Shown here: piece by piece, positions 42,101 through 50,563 of the stretch
Layout: the number at the start of each line of letters is the position of its first letter
Position numbering within the stretch: position 1 is the first letter of the stretch
Translations under genes and position numbers: made by a program
Origin: Flavobacteriales bacterium BRH_c54
Lineage (GTDB): Bacteria; Bacteroidota; Bacteroidia; Flavobacteriales_E; Vicingaceae
Reading direction: 5' to 3'
NCBI GenBank assembly: GCA_000961845.1
Contig: LADZ01000012.1
Coordinates: forward strand, 1 to 64,000
DNA length: 64,000 nucleotides
Notes under the pieces: generated by a model
The model's input: the letters and a program-made list of their open reading frames with translations, nothing else
What the model was told of the DNA's origin: nothing
Database searches by the model: none

Positions 42101-43336
42101 TACATCAATAACAATTACCTGAGAAGCAGAGCCTACAATAGGACATGCTCCATCAATAACAGTCATAGTTCCATTTATAAAATTTGGAGAACCAGGAGGT
42201 ACTGTCCAACAAACGGTAATTGTTAAAGGATTAGTACCAACTAATGTATAAGTTGCACCAGGTAAATTATTTAGAATACTAGAATTAGCAGTATCAATTG
42301 TTAGTACGTCACTTGGGTTTGTATCTGTAAATGTCATTTCAAAACAAGCTGAAGCACCCTCGCAAATCGCTATAGAATTAGGTCCTGTTGAATAAGCATT
42401 ACTACCAGGTAAAAGGGTGATTCCTCCAGCAGGTGGTGCTGGAGTTACATTTGAACAGTTAATAACATAAAATTGATAATCGTGTACAACAGAACCTGTA
42501 AGGTTTCCATTAGCATCAAATGATTCAATCAAAAAAGCGATAACAAAATTACCAGTTGTAGGCTGATTGAATGTAATACAGCCTGTAAGTGGGTCAAGTG
42601 TAAAGTTTTGAAGAGGAGCATTTGTATTATAAGGAGGGTTGAAAGTTACAGGGGTACCACTACTAGTAGGAGTAATCATAGAATAATAAACACTATCACC
42701 GTCTGGATCCGTTGCTCCTAAACAATAATTAACAGGTTGCCCGGCACAAACATAAGGGATTGGTGCTGCATTTACTGTCGGAGAACTACCACAAACTTGT
42801 GTTTGAGAATTTATGGTCGTACAAAAATTCATGGAATTACTTGAATTTCCTGACACGTTAGTAGCATTGTCTCTACAACAAAGGTTGAAACAAATAGACC
42901 AACTATCACAAGCAGCAGGAAAGGTTATTAAAGCTTCGTAAGTGTACATTAAAACACCTTGAACTCCTCCAGAAGGATTAGGTGGACAATTACTTAATTG
43001 AGAAGCACAAGTCTGTGTTACATCTTCACGCACCCCAACCTGATTAAAAGTTACGGAAGCAGGATTGGGTAACCCACAATTGTTAGTGATTGTAACATAC
43101 GAGCTGCTCTGTGTTGAAGGTAAAGTACTAGGACATTTAACAAACAACTCCATTGTAAGTAAATATTGATTAGGCGTACCAGTACAAGTATATGTTAAAT
43201 TACCTCCTGGTATATGAGATGCATAAGCACTAAAACCAAGAGATAATGTTACTATTAATACTGATAATAAATTTTTCATATTAGGTTTCATAAATTTCAT
43301 GTTGTTAATCTTGAGAAATTCTGATGTTATCATCAT
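39158..43336 (-). CDS. Giant T9SS-secreted protein with PKD/Ig-like domains and type B CTD
   Basis: A 1392-residue secreted protein. The ATG at 43336 is kept; internal ATGs up to MKNLLSVL (about residue 20) are alternatives. The signal peptide ends SAYASHIPGGNL. A cysteine-rich first domain (about 40-300) is shared with the neighbour at 43519. A later region near residues 620-800 (CSSPATQISIG to RFNWCPT) looks like an inserted jelly-roll domain. Repeated Ig-like units (DTTICGNQSAQLSANGG, DSITITVA) follow, then a PKD domain with FPEITFTNQSTGEG near 1215. The last 90 residues (FVPNSFTPDSDNLNETF, FDRWGEKIFETD, GTYVWRIE) are the gliding-motility-associated C-terminal sorting domain. Probably an adhesin or matrix protein; ligand unknown. 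Candidate -7 element TAATTTTG at 43366-43359. Confidence 0.93.
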   Translation of the reverse strand: MMITSEFLKINNMKFMKPNMKNLLSVLIVTLSLGFSAYASHIPGGNLTYTCTGTPNQYLLTMELFVKCPSTLPSTQSSSYVTITNNCGLPNPASVTFNQVGVREDVTQTCASQLSNCPPNPSGGVQGVLMYTYEALITFPAACDSWSICFNLCCRDNATNVSGNSSNSMNFCTTINSQTQVCGSSPTVNAAPIPYVCAGQPVNYCLGATDPDGDSVYYSMITPTSSGTPVTFNPPYNTNAPLQNFTLDPLTGCITFNQPTTGNFVIAFLIESFDANGNLTGSVVHDYQFYVINCSNVTPAPPAGGITLLPGSNAYSTGPNSIAICEGASACFEMTFTDTNPSDVLTIDTANSSILNNLPGATYTLVGTNPLTITVCWTVPPGSPNFINGTMTVIDGACPIVGSASQVIVIDVINSTVALKDTTICGNQSAQLSANGGQTFNWTSIAGDPIIVGTNFSCNPCSNPIATPSVTTTYEVTSNLSGGCNNKDTVTVTVVPDFTMTVSQSSTTSCLFEPIQLNANVQPANPGYIYNWYPTNYLNNPAISNPEANITVPGTYTYYVDVTNPGGCTKKDSITITVAPVVAPDINILTPDSTIECDSTVLVNLDLGGGIPATCGPSITNTCSSPATQISIGTQTGSNSSTSYPAPYGNWYRNAKHQFLFTAAELNAMGFMGGKINEIAWQVTQINGTNLYNSFQISMKCTQITNLTTWETGLTQVLNPVNHVVNVGWNTHPLDIAYEWDGTSNLVVEICYNNLATSFTNNSITPWTTTAFTSTIYYRSDGTAACPYTGTPTTSTNRPITRFNWCPTTPDPNDFTYEWTPNFGINDTTLQNPTLSPTLPTTYYVTVTNINGGCIDTDSITITVQCCQIPQVSTTDVTCYGGNDGKIVVTPYYLVGSEVQTITYTDSATNTILQTTPNMSSGSDSLVNIPAGTYIITSTDTSGCTTDTTIYIYEPDQMFIDNITTDDTICINGAKQISATSIGGTGTHTLTWTDNTTNTNIPGNGPHNVNPIVSPSCYEVFATDINGCLSDTQQVCISLFPNIIGSSTQYTDTVCEGFSTTLDVSATGGSGVGYNYNWYEGGVLLGNGTTMNVTPGASPTDYYVVITDNCTTPPDTVEYQVFWYDVPILDIARNKPDSCYPITVEFSNTSTPNNLVDNTIWDFSDGSTLSGNIITNTFNTPVCRDLTVTVTTINGCVLDTTITNYVCPKNYPHADFYATPEETTFLFPEITFTNQSTGEGNLSYLWDFNTDVAPDSSTFTNPVHLFPAGMPGVYNVWLTVTNEDGCVDSTMRVVTITDIFLFYVPNSFTPDSDNLNETFRAYGEGIDLSQFKMYIFDRWGEKIFETDNIEEGWDGTYMGAPAPVGTYVWRIETKELFVNRRHEMMGHVNLLR

Positions 43337-43450
43337 TCTTTTATTAAGATATGATTACCAAAATTACTAATTATTCAACTCAAAGACGTAACATTTTAGA
43401 TTAAGTTGCCTTTTATAGGGATAAAATTTAACAAAATGTTATAATAAAAT

Positions 43451-43506
43451 TAATTAAAAGCAAAAACCCATTTTATGAAAATAAAATGGGTTTTTGCTTT
43501 TAATTA
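43451..43506 (-). terminator. Terminator, 26-bp perfect stem
   Basis: 43451-43476 is an exact inverted repeat of 43481-43506 with a GAAA loop (TTTC on the minus-strand transcript). The core caaaaacccatttta is followed by T-rich sequence on the minus strand. It ends the transcript of the 850-residue protein and separates it from its paralogue. Confidence 0.88.
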
Positions 43507-43518
43507 TGGAAAGTGTTA

Positions 43519-46071
43519 TTAGTTTCTAAGAATAGTAATTGTACCTTTATATAATTCTATACTATCATCATGTTTTTTAATTTCTAATATGAAATAGTAC
43601 GTTCCATCACTAATGCCATCACCATTCCATTCATTTTTGTAGTTTTCTTTTTCATAAATTTTAGTTCCCCATCTATTGAAAACTTGTAAGTTATTATTAA
43701 AATATTCTAAGTTTTTGAATACTAAGAAATCATTATGTCCATCACCATTAGGAGTAAATATATTAGGAATAATAATATCAGAAAGTATTAAATATTCTAA
43801 AGAAACACCATCCTGACAACCTTCTGCAGTTGTAATCAAAAGACTAACATTCATGAACCCTTGTGTAGTATAAATATGAGTTGGGTTTTGGATAGTACTT
43901 CCATTGCCATCACCAAAATTCCATTGCCAACTTATAGGATTTCCTGAAGACAAGTCGGTAAATGTAATTGGCATACCAGGCTGACCCTGAGTTGGTGGAT
44001 CAATTGAGAATGCTGCTGTTGGCACAGGATATCCATGTACAGTCGCATAAGCAGTGTCATTACATCCAAAATTATCTGTAACTATAACACTTACACCACC
44101 TATGGTCGCACTCGTTGTTGAGTTAGTATCATTGTTGAACCACATATAATCATTAAATGAAGGAAAAACAGAAAGGGTAGTAAAATCTCCTGGACAAACA
44201 GTATCGTTTCCAAGTATTGTTGCTTGAGGATCTGAATTAGTTACTGTTACTGCAGGAGAAGTTCCTGTACAGCCATTAGAATCAGTTACCGTTACAGTAT
44301 ATGTTCCTGTTCCGGTTGTAATATTTGAAGTATTTTGTCCACCAGGGTTCCATGTATAATTAGTATAGTTTCCTGACACTCCTAATGTTGTTAATTCATT
44401 ATTACAATAAAAATCATCACCTGTAATAGTCGGTGTTGGAGATGGAGCTTGACTTACAACAAAAGTATCTGTCATTGTACAAACTAAAGTATCAACAGAA
44501 ACGATATAAGTACCGGGAACTGTAATGGTAGCAAATTGACCAACACAACAAGCAGGAGACCAAGTATAATTAGTATATCCAGCACCTGCATCAATAACAA
44601 CAGATCCTCCGGCACAAATAGCAGTATCGGAAATTTGAGGACCTACTGCATTTAATACGGTAATAGTTACAGTATCTGTTAAGTTACAAAGACCAGGTAC
44701 AGAATCACTAGTTACAACATAAGTGGTAGTTTGGCTCGGAGTAATAATAGGGTTTACACAAGAATCACAACTTATATTTGTCCCAACATTTATAGGGTCT
44801 CCAGCTATAGATGTCCAAACAGGATTGGTAGCATTGGCTACTTGTAATTGGTGGGTATTTCCCGTACAGATAGTTTGATCTGCTCCTGCATAAACTCCTG
44901 TACCAATATTAAATGTAACGGAGAAAGAGGTTTGTCCTGCAATTGGACAGAATTGATCTCTAGCAATAAAGTTTACAACAGAACCTGAAAACCCTCCCGT
45001 AGCTACCCAACAAAAGGTTCCTGTTTTAGGATTAGTACCAGTTTGAGTAAATGTTGCTCCAGGAAGTATGGTTGTTCCGTTAGTGGTAATATATAAAGAA
45101 TCATTAGGATCGGCATCGTTGAATACAACATCAAAACATACGTTATCACCTATACATAAATCAATAGTGTTGTTATTAATATTCGCAGAACCTGATACAT
45201 TAGTAATAACAGGAGGTGGTGTAGGAGCTTGATTAGAACAACTTAACACAATAACTTGGAAATCATGATTAACATAACCAGTCATATTACCAAAAGCATC
45301 AAAAGATTGAATCTGAATGTTTACCACAAAATTTCCCGTAGTTGGTTGATTAAAAGTTAAACAACCTGTAGTTGGATCCCATGTAGAATTTTGAAGAGGA
45401 CTATTAATAGAATATGGAGATGGATGTGTAATAACAGCACCTGCTCCTCCTTGTGGAGCTACTAAAACATAATATAAGCTATCACCTTCAAGGTCAGTTG
45501 AGGTTACACAATAAGTTGAAGTTTGTCCTGCACAATAGTAAGGAATAGGTTGTGCTGTTACTACAGATGAGTTGTTACATGGAGCAGTTACGGTGTTTAG
45601 TTGAGATTGAACATAAACATTATTTCCTGAACCACCATTTGTATTGGTAGAAGCATCTCTGCAACATAAGTCAAAACTTATACCCCAAGAGTTACAATTT
45701 GCAGGAAAAGTTATTGTTGCTTGATAAGTGTACATCCACGTACCAGGGTTAGTTGAGGGTCCTCCTGAACAACTACTTAATTGCCCTGGGCAAATTTGGT
45801 TAATATCAACAGCTTGTCCTACTTGAGTAAAAGTGGGTGCTATAGGATTGGTTAATCCACAAGTATTAGTGATATTGAAATAGGAAGCGGCCATTGTTGC
45901 TGGATGCGTACCTGGACAAGTTCTAAATAACGTTAACGTAAAGGTATATTCTAAAGGGTTGTTTGGATTACAAGTCCATGTTATGTTTGCTCCTGGAATG
46001 TGAGATGCGTAAGCATTGTTAGTTATAAAAAAAGCCGAAAATAAACTTAATATTAAAAGAATTTTTTTCAT
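43519..46071 (-). CDS. T9SS-secreted PKD/Ig-like protein with type B CTD (paralogue of 39158 gene)
   Basis: An 850-residue secreted protein. The signal peptide runs to about residue 22 (NAYASHIPGANI). The first ~300 residues align with the protein at 39158: HIPGxNxTxTC, CPGTHPATMAASYFNITNTC, QVGQAVDINQICPGQLSSC, QPIPYYCAGQTSTYC, GCLTFNQPTTGNFVV. Short Ig-like repeats follow (DTAICAGGSVVIDAGAGY, CPGDFTTLSVFPSF), then a PKD domain (WQWNFGDGNGSTIQ) near residue 705. The final 85 residues (NIFTPNGDGHNDFLVF, FNRWGTKIYEKENY, GTYYFILEI) form the T9SS sorting domain. Its own promoter (46179-46186) and terminator indicate independent expression. Confidence 0.93.
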   Translation of the reverse strand: MKKILLILSLFSAFFITNNAYASHIPGANITWTCNPNNPLEYTFTLTLFRTCPGTHPATMAASYFNITNTCGLTNPIAPTFTQVGQAVDINQICPGQLSSCSGGPSTNPGTWMYTYQATITFPANCNSWGISFDLCCRDASTNTNGGSGNNVYVQSQLNTVTAPCNNSSVVTAQPIPYYCAGQTSTYCVTSTDLEGDSLYYVLVAPQGGAGAVITHPSPYSINSPLQNSTWDPTTGCLTFNQPTTGNFVVNIQIQSFDAFGNMTGYVNHDFQVIVLSCSNQAPTPPPVITNVSGSANINNNTIDLCIGDNVCFDVVFNDADPNDSLYITTNGTTILPGATFTQTGTNPKTGTFCWVATGGFSGSVVNFIARDQFCPIAGQTSFSVTFNIGTGVYAGADQTICTGNTHQLQVANATNPVWTSIAGDPINVGTNISCDSCVNPIITPSQTTTYVVTSDSVPGLCNLTDTVTITVLNAVGPQISDTAICAGGSVVIDAGAGYTNYTWSPACCVGQFATITVPGTYIVSVDTLVCTMTDTFVVSQAPSPTPTITGDDFYCNNELTTLGVSGNYTNYTWNPGGQNTSNITTGTGTYTVTVTDSNGCTGTSPAVTVTNSDPQATILGNDTVCPGDFTTLSVFPSFNDYMWFNNDTNSTTSATIGGVSVIVTDNFGCNDTAYATVHGYPVPTAAFSIDPPTQGQPGMPITFTDLSSGNPISWQWNFGDGNGSTIQNPTHIYTTQGFMNVSLLITTAEGCQDGVSLEYLILSDIIIPNIFTPNGDGHNDFLVFKNLEYFNNNLQVFNRWGTKIYEKENYKNEWNGDGISDGTYYFILEIKKHDDSIELYKGTITILRN

Positions 46072-46178
46072 TTGTATAGTTTTAGAGTTTATGTTATTTT
46101 ATTAACCAAAATTTATATTTTTAACAGAGACGCTCTTTTTTTTGTATTGGTTGCGTGAATATAAAATTTTTTTAGCGA

Positions 46179-46186
46179 CAAAAATA
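46179..46186 (-). promoter_or_regulatory. -7 element for the 850-residue T9SS protein
   Basis: TATTTTTG on the minus strand (46186-46179) matches TAnnTTTG and lies 107 bp before the start codon. No -33 element was assigned. Confidence 0.4.
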
Positions 46187-46274
46187 GTAGATAATTTATT
46201 AGTATTGGATTATTTTATGAAATTAGTAAAATTACTAGGTGATATTTTATTGATTATCAGTTGTTAGTTAAATA

Positions 46275-46306
46275 AAAAAAATCCGAAGACAACTTCGGAT
46301 TTTTTT
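46275..46306 (-). terminator. Terminator of nrdJ
   Basis: A perfect 14-bp stem (46275-46288 with 46293-46306) has an acaa loop and T-runs. It lies 26 bp after the nrdJ stop on the minus strand. Confidence 0.88.
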
Positions 46307-46331
46307 ATGAATGAGAAAATAATTCTATTTA

Positions 46332-48956
46332 TTAACCACATTTAGAATGACCACAGCTTTTACAGTTTAAGCATCCTTCTTCATAAACTAAAGATGGCTC
46401 TTTACAGCTTGGGCAAGTGTTTTCTGCTGGTTTTGTTCCATCTGGAATGAATTTTTTAAGTGATCTAACTACACCTTTTTTCCAAGTGTTTAAGGTTTCT
46501 TCACTTAAGTGTAAATTATCAACCATATCAACCACAAAGCTTAATGGCATTCCGTGACGTAATACACCTGAAATTAATTTAGCATAGTTCCAATATTCTT
46601 CATTAAAGGTTCTTGATAGTCCTTCAATCGTAGTTTTGTAACCATGGCTATCTTCATATTGGAAATCGTATCTGGTTTTACCATCTTCAGATTTGCTTTT
46701 AATTACCCATCCTTTTTTTACTTGAGATAAAATAGAGAATGATTCTCTTGATGCCCCTGTAAAAATTTCATAAGGTCTTCCGTCTAGTAACCCAATTACA
46801 GCAATCCATTTTTCATTTTCGTTGTTAAATTGAATAATTTCTGCTTCTAATTTTTCCGGACGTTTTGGAGCATTTGTTTCTAAAAACTGATTGATGATTT
46901 CTTCTTTTTCAGATTTTTTATCATTAGAAATCAATACACCACTTCTAGAACCATCTCTGTAAACAGTAATTCCTTTACAACCACTTTCCCATCCTGTTAG
47001 GTAAATTTGACTTACCATATCTTCTGGCACATCATTAGGAACATTAACGGTTACGCTAATGGAGTGATCTATCCATTTTTGAACAGCTCCTTGTAAACGA
47101 ACTTTTTCAACCCAATCAACATCGTTTGCTGTTGCTCCGTGGTAAGGAGATTTAGCAATAATTTTGTTTAGTTCTTCCTCTTCCATTTTAGATACTTCAT
47201 CAGCATTGTATCCATTTACTTCTAACCAAGTAACAAATTTGTGGTGAAAAACGTGGAATTCTTCCCAAGAATCGCCAACTTCATCAACAAAGTCAACTTT
47301 AACTTTTTTATCGTTAGGGTTTACTTTTCTTCTTCTTTTGTAAGAAACCATAAATACAGGTTCAATTCCTGAAGATGTTTGTGTCATTAAACTTGTTGTT
47401 CCTGTTGGAGCTATAGTTAATAAAGCGATGTTTCTTCTTCCGAATTTAATCATATCATTATAAAGAGCAGGATCTGCATCTTTAATACGATTAATCATTG
47501 GATTTTTTTCCTCTCTGATGCTGTCATAAATAGGGAAAGCACCTCTTTCCTTAGCCATTTCAACTGAAGCACGATAAGCTGATAAGGCAAACTTTTTGTG
47601 TACATCAGTAGAAAATTCTGTAGCTTCTTTTGTGCCGTATTTTAATCCTAAAGCAGCTAACATATCTCCTTCAGCAGTAATACCAACACCTGTTCTTCTT
47701 CCTTGAATAGATTTGGTTTTAATTTTTTGCCAAAGGTTTAATTCTGTTCTTTTTACTTCAGGACTTTCAGGGTCAGCTTCAATTTTCTCAATTATTCTGT
47801 TAACTTTTTCAATTTCTAAATCAACAATATCATCCATTATACGTTGTGCAATTTGTGTATGTTTATTGAATTTTTCGTAGTTAAAAGTTGCCTGTTCTGT
47901 AAATGGATTTTCTACATAACTATATAAATTAACGGCTAATAATCTACAGCTATCATAAGGACATAATGGAATTTCTCCACATGGGTTGGTAGAAACGGTT
48001 CTAAAACCTAAGTCAGCATAACTATCAGGAATAGATTCATTGATTACCGTATCCCAAAATAAAATTCCTGGTTCTGCAGATTTCCATGCATTGTGTATGA
48101 TTTTATCCCATACTTCTTTTGCATTTATTGTTTTTGTGTATAAAGGATTATCTGAATGAATTGGATATTGTTGTTTGTATTCTGAGTTACTTTTTACGGC
48201 TCTCATAAATTCATCATCTATTCTAACAGAAACATTTGCCCCAGTTACTTTAGTTCCATCCATTTTTGCATCAATAAAATGTTGTGCATCCGGATGTTTA
48301 ATGGATATAGAAAGCATTAAAGCACCTCTTCTTCCATCTTGAGCTACTTCTCTGGTAGAATTAGAATATCTTTCCATAAAAGGAACAACTCCTGTAGATG
48401 TTAACGCACTGTTTTTAACAGGACTTCCTTTTGGACGAATGTGAGATAAATCATGACCAACACCACCTCTTCTTTTCATTAATTGAACTTGTTCTTCATC
48501 AATTTTCATAACACCACCATACGAATCAGAATTTCCCTCGTTACCAATAACAAAACAGTTAGATAATGAACCTATTTGAAAGTCATTACCAATACCTGTC
48601 ATTGGTCCACCTTGAGGAACGATGTACTTAAACCCCTTTAAAACATCGTAAATCTCATCTTCAGTATAAGGATTAGCGTACTTGCTTTCTATACGAGCAA
48701 TTTCTCTTGCTAATCTTCTGTGCATTTGATCAGGATTCGACTCATATATATTACCTTCAGAATCTTTTAAGGCATATTTATTAAGCCATACATTAGCAGC
48801 TAGCTCATCACCATTAAAATATTTTGCTGCTTCAGCTAATGCTTCCTCGTGTGAATAGGTCTTCATACCGTTTTCTTCATTTTTTTCGATTTCGTTCACT
48901 AAAATTTCATCGTTTGTTTTTGTAGTTTCGTCTACATTAATTACTGTTTTCTCCAT
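46332..48956 (-). CDS. nrdJ: Cobalamin-dependent (class II) ribonucleotide reductase
   Basis: Reduces ribonucleotides to deoxyribonucleotides using an adenosylcobalamin-generated thiyl radical. 874 residues in one chain. Active-site segments are GGVGHDLSHIRPKGSPVKNS, TNPCGEIPLCPYDSCRLLAV, GRRNIALLTIAPTGTTSLM and SSGIEPVFMVSYKRRRKV. The N-terminal 60 residues are acidic and precede the ATP-cone-less core. The end has a CPSC...CLNCKSCGHSKC cysteine cluster, a zinc/redox site typical of the long class II form. Oxygen-independent, so it works in low oxygen and needs cobalamin. A terminator follows. No cobalamin riboswitch or NrdR box was recognised upstream. Confidence 0.95.
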   Translation of the reverse strand: MEKTVINVDETTKTNDEILVNEIEKNEENGMKTYSHEEALAEAAKYFNGDELAANVWLNKYALKDSEGNIYESNPDQMHRRLAREIARIESKYANPYTEDEIYDVLKGFKYIVPQGGPMTGIGNDFQIGSLSNCFVIGNEGNSDSYGGVMKIDEEQVQLMKRRGGVGHDLSHIRPKGSPVKNSALTSTGVVPFMERYSNSTREVAQDGRRGALMLSISIKHPDAQHFIDAKMDGTKVTGANVSVRIDDEFMRAVKSNSEYKQQYPIHSDNPLYTKTINAKEVWDKIIHNAWKSAEPGILFWDTVINESIPDSYADLGFRTVSTNPCGEIPLCPYDSCRLLAVNLYSYVENPFTEQATFNYEKFNKHTQIAQRIMDDIVDLEIEKVNRIIEKIEADPESPEVKRTELNLWQKIKTKSIQGRRTGVGITAEGDMLAALGLKYGTKEATEFSTDVHKKFALSAYRASVEMAKERGAFPIYDSIREEKNPMINRIKDADPALYNDMIKFGRRNIALLTIAPTGTTSLMTQTSSGIEPVFMVSYKRRRKVNPNDKKVKVDFVDEVGDSWEEFHVFHHKFVTWLEVNGYNADEVSKMEEEELNKIIAKSPYHGATANDVDWVEKVRLQGAVQKWIDHSISVTVNVPNDVPEDMVSQIYLTGWESGCKGITVYRDGSRSGVLISNDKKSEKEEIINQFLETNAPKRPEKLEAEIIQFNNENEKWIAVIGLLDGRPYEIFTGASRESFSILSQVKKGWVIKSKSEDGKTRYDFQYEDSHGYKTTIEGLSRTFNEEYWNYAKLISGVLRHGMPLSFVVDMVDNLHLSEETLNTWKKGVVRSLKKFIPDGTKPAENTCPSCKEPSLVYEEGCLNCKSCGHSKCG

Positions 48957-49327
48957 TCTGATAAGGGGTTTTAAGGGTTATTAAATTCATGCACTTTTCA
49001 TCAAAAAACGCTTGTGCAATTTAGAAAGAGTATTGGCATTTTTTAGCATCTTTTGGAGCATTTTTTTATCAACACTAAGATAAGTTTTAATCTGTGGGGA
49101 CTTCAACTTGTTTTTGGATTTTTTATTAACAACTACATCTTAATAGCGGAATTTTTTATATATGAATTTTAGTAATTAACAGACAAAATATTGACGTTTA
49201 ACGATGAATACTGACGCAGCGATAGTAATTAGAAGAAGAAAATAAATTTTATCTATTTTGAAAAACTTAATTTTGATTTTTATAAAAGGCATTTTATCTT
49301 TAGTAAATCGCATAAACCATTTCTTCA
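48957..49327. other. 371-bp divergent intergenic region (nrdJ / ispH)
   Basis: No gene is seen. On the plus strand TAATTTTG (49268-49275) is a candidate -7 element 52 bp before ispH. Next to nrdJ there is an imperfect hairpin (taaatt-cat-gcac at 48982-48994 against gtgcaattta at 49014-49023) and a tract with repeated gcatttttt units (49034-49066). I see no cobalamin riboswitch or NrdR box. Confidence 0.5.
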
Positions 49328-50563
49328 ATGAAAAAATTTGACATTCCTATATATTATAAAAGCTCATTTATTTCTGCTATTAAAAATTTACGTAAAGATG
49401 CCGATCCACGAAAAAAAGATTTTTCCCCTACGTTATTAGATTTTGGTTCGGTGCAGTTCCTTATTGCCCGTCATTTTGGGTTTTGTTACGGGGTAGAAAA
49501 TGCCATAGAAATTGCCTACAAAGCAGTGGATGAAAATCCGGGAAAAAGAATTTTTTTGTTGAGCCAGATGATTCATAATCCTATAGTCAACCAAGATTTA
49601 CAAGAAAAAGGCATTCAGTTTATTATGGATACGGAAGGTAATCAATTGGTTGAATGGGAAACACTTAATAGTAATGATATTATTCTTATTCCTGCTTTTG
49701 GGACTACCATAGAGATTGAAGAAAAAATTAATGCCATTGGATTACAAACCGAAAAATACAATACTACTTGCCCTTTTGTGGAGAAGGTTTGGAAACAATC
49801 AGAAAAATTAGGCAAAACCAACCACACTATTATTATTCACGGAAAACATAAGCACGAAGAAACGAGAGCTACTTTTTCGCATAGCTACCAAAACGCTCCT
49901 TCCATTATTATTAAGGATATGAATGATGCTGCATTTATTGCTAAGGTAATTTTAGGCGAAATTCCTGCTGACGATTTTTATGAAAAGTTTAAAGGAAGAC
50001 TTTCTGAAGGTTTTGATGTAGAAAAACATTTTGAAAAAATAGGTGTAGTAAACCAAACTACTATGTTGGCAGCAGAAACACAAGCCATTGCAGATTATTT
50101 TAAACAAGTGATGTTGCAAAAATATGGTGAAGCAACTATTAAAAATCATTTTGCAGATACCAGAGATACCCTGTGTTATGCTACTAACGATAACCAACAA
50201 GCAACTTATGCTTTGTTAAAAGAAACAGCCGATTTTGCTATAGTGGTTGGAGGTTATAATAGCTCTAATACTTCGCACATAGTGGAGCTGTGTGAGGAAA
50301 AATTGCCTACTTATTTTATTAGTTCAGCTAATGAAATAGAAAGCCAACACACCATACATCATTTTAATTATAATGCAAAGCAATTAGAAACTACCAATAA
50401 CTTTATTCCTGAAAAACAACCTGTAAAAATTATATTGACCAGTGGAGCATCTTGTCCCGATACCTTAGTAGATGCTGTATTGGATAAGTTACTTTCTTAT
50501 TTTAACAATACAAAAACGAAAGAAGAAGTATTGGCTGTGCAGGGGGTAAAAGATAAAACCTAG
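49328..50563 (+). CDS. ispH: 4-hydroxy-3-methylbut-2-enyl diphosphate reductase (long form)
   Basis: Last step of the MEP pathway, producing IPP and DMAPP with a [4Fe-4S] cluster. The three cluster cysteines are in HFGFCYGVENAIEIA (residues 51-65), NTTCPFVEKVW near 140 and TSGASCPDTLVDAVL near 375. HGKHKHEETRAT holds the substrate His. The chain of 411 residues is the longer Bacteroidota type, with about 50 extra residues at the front and an insertion (residues 195-235). It ends 4 bp into the convergent pabB. Confidence 0.95.
   Translation: MKKFDIPIYYKSSFISAIKNLRKDADPRKKDFSPTLLDFGSVQFLIARHFGFCYGVENAIEIAYKAVDENPGKRIFLLSQMIHNPIVNQDLQEKGIQFIMDTEGNQLVEWETLNSNDIILIPAFGTTIEIEEKINAIGLQTEKYNTTCPFVEKVWKQSEKLGKTNHTIIIHGKHKHEETRATFSHSYQNAPSIIIKDMNDAAFIAKVILGEIPADDFYEKFKGRLSEGFDVEKHFEKIGVVNQTTMLAAETQAIADYFKQVMLQKYGEATIKNHFADTRDTLCYATNDNQQATYALLKETADFAIVVGGYNSSNTSHIVELCEEKLPTYFISSANEIESQHTIHHFNYNAKQLETTNNFIPEKQPVKIILTSGASCPDTLVDAVLDKLLSYFNNTKTKEEVLAVQGVKDKT

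Noticed and set aside
39158-46071. Antisense ORFs (for example 40316-40561 and 42044-42226)
   Set aside because: Cysteine/threonine-rich composition reflects the antisense of the Ig-like repeats; no start context or motif.
48957-49327. Cobalamin riboswitch or NrdR box upstream of nrdJ
   Set aside because: I looked for the conserved GCCACTG-type box and the paired NrdR palindromes and could not find them; only a weak hairpin is present.
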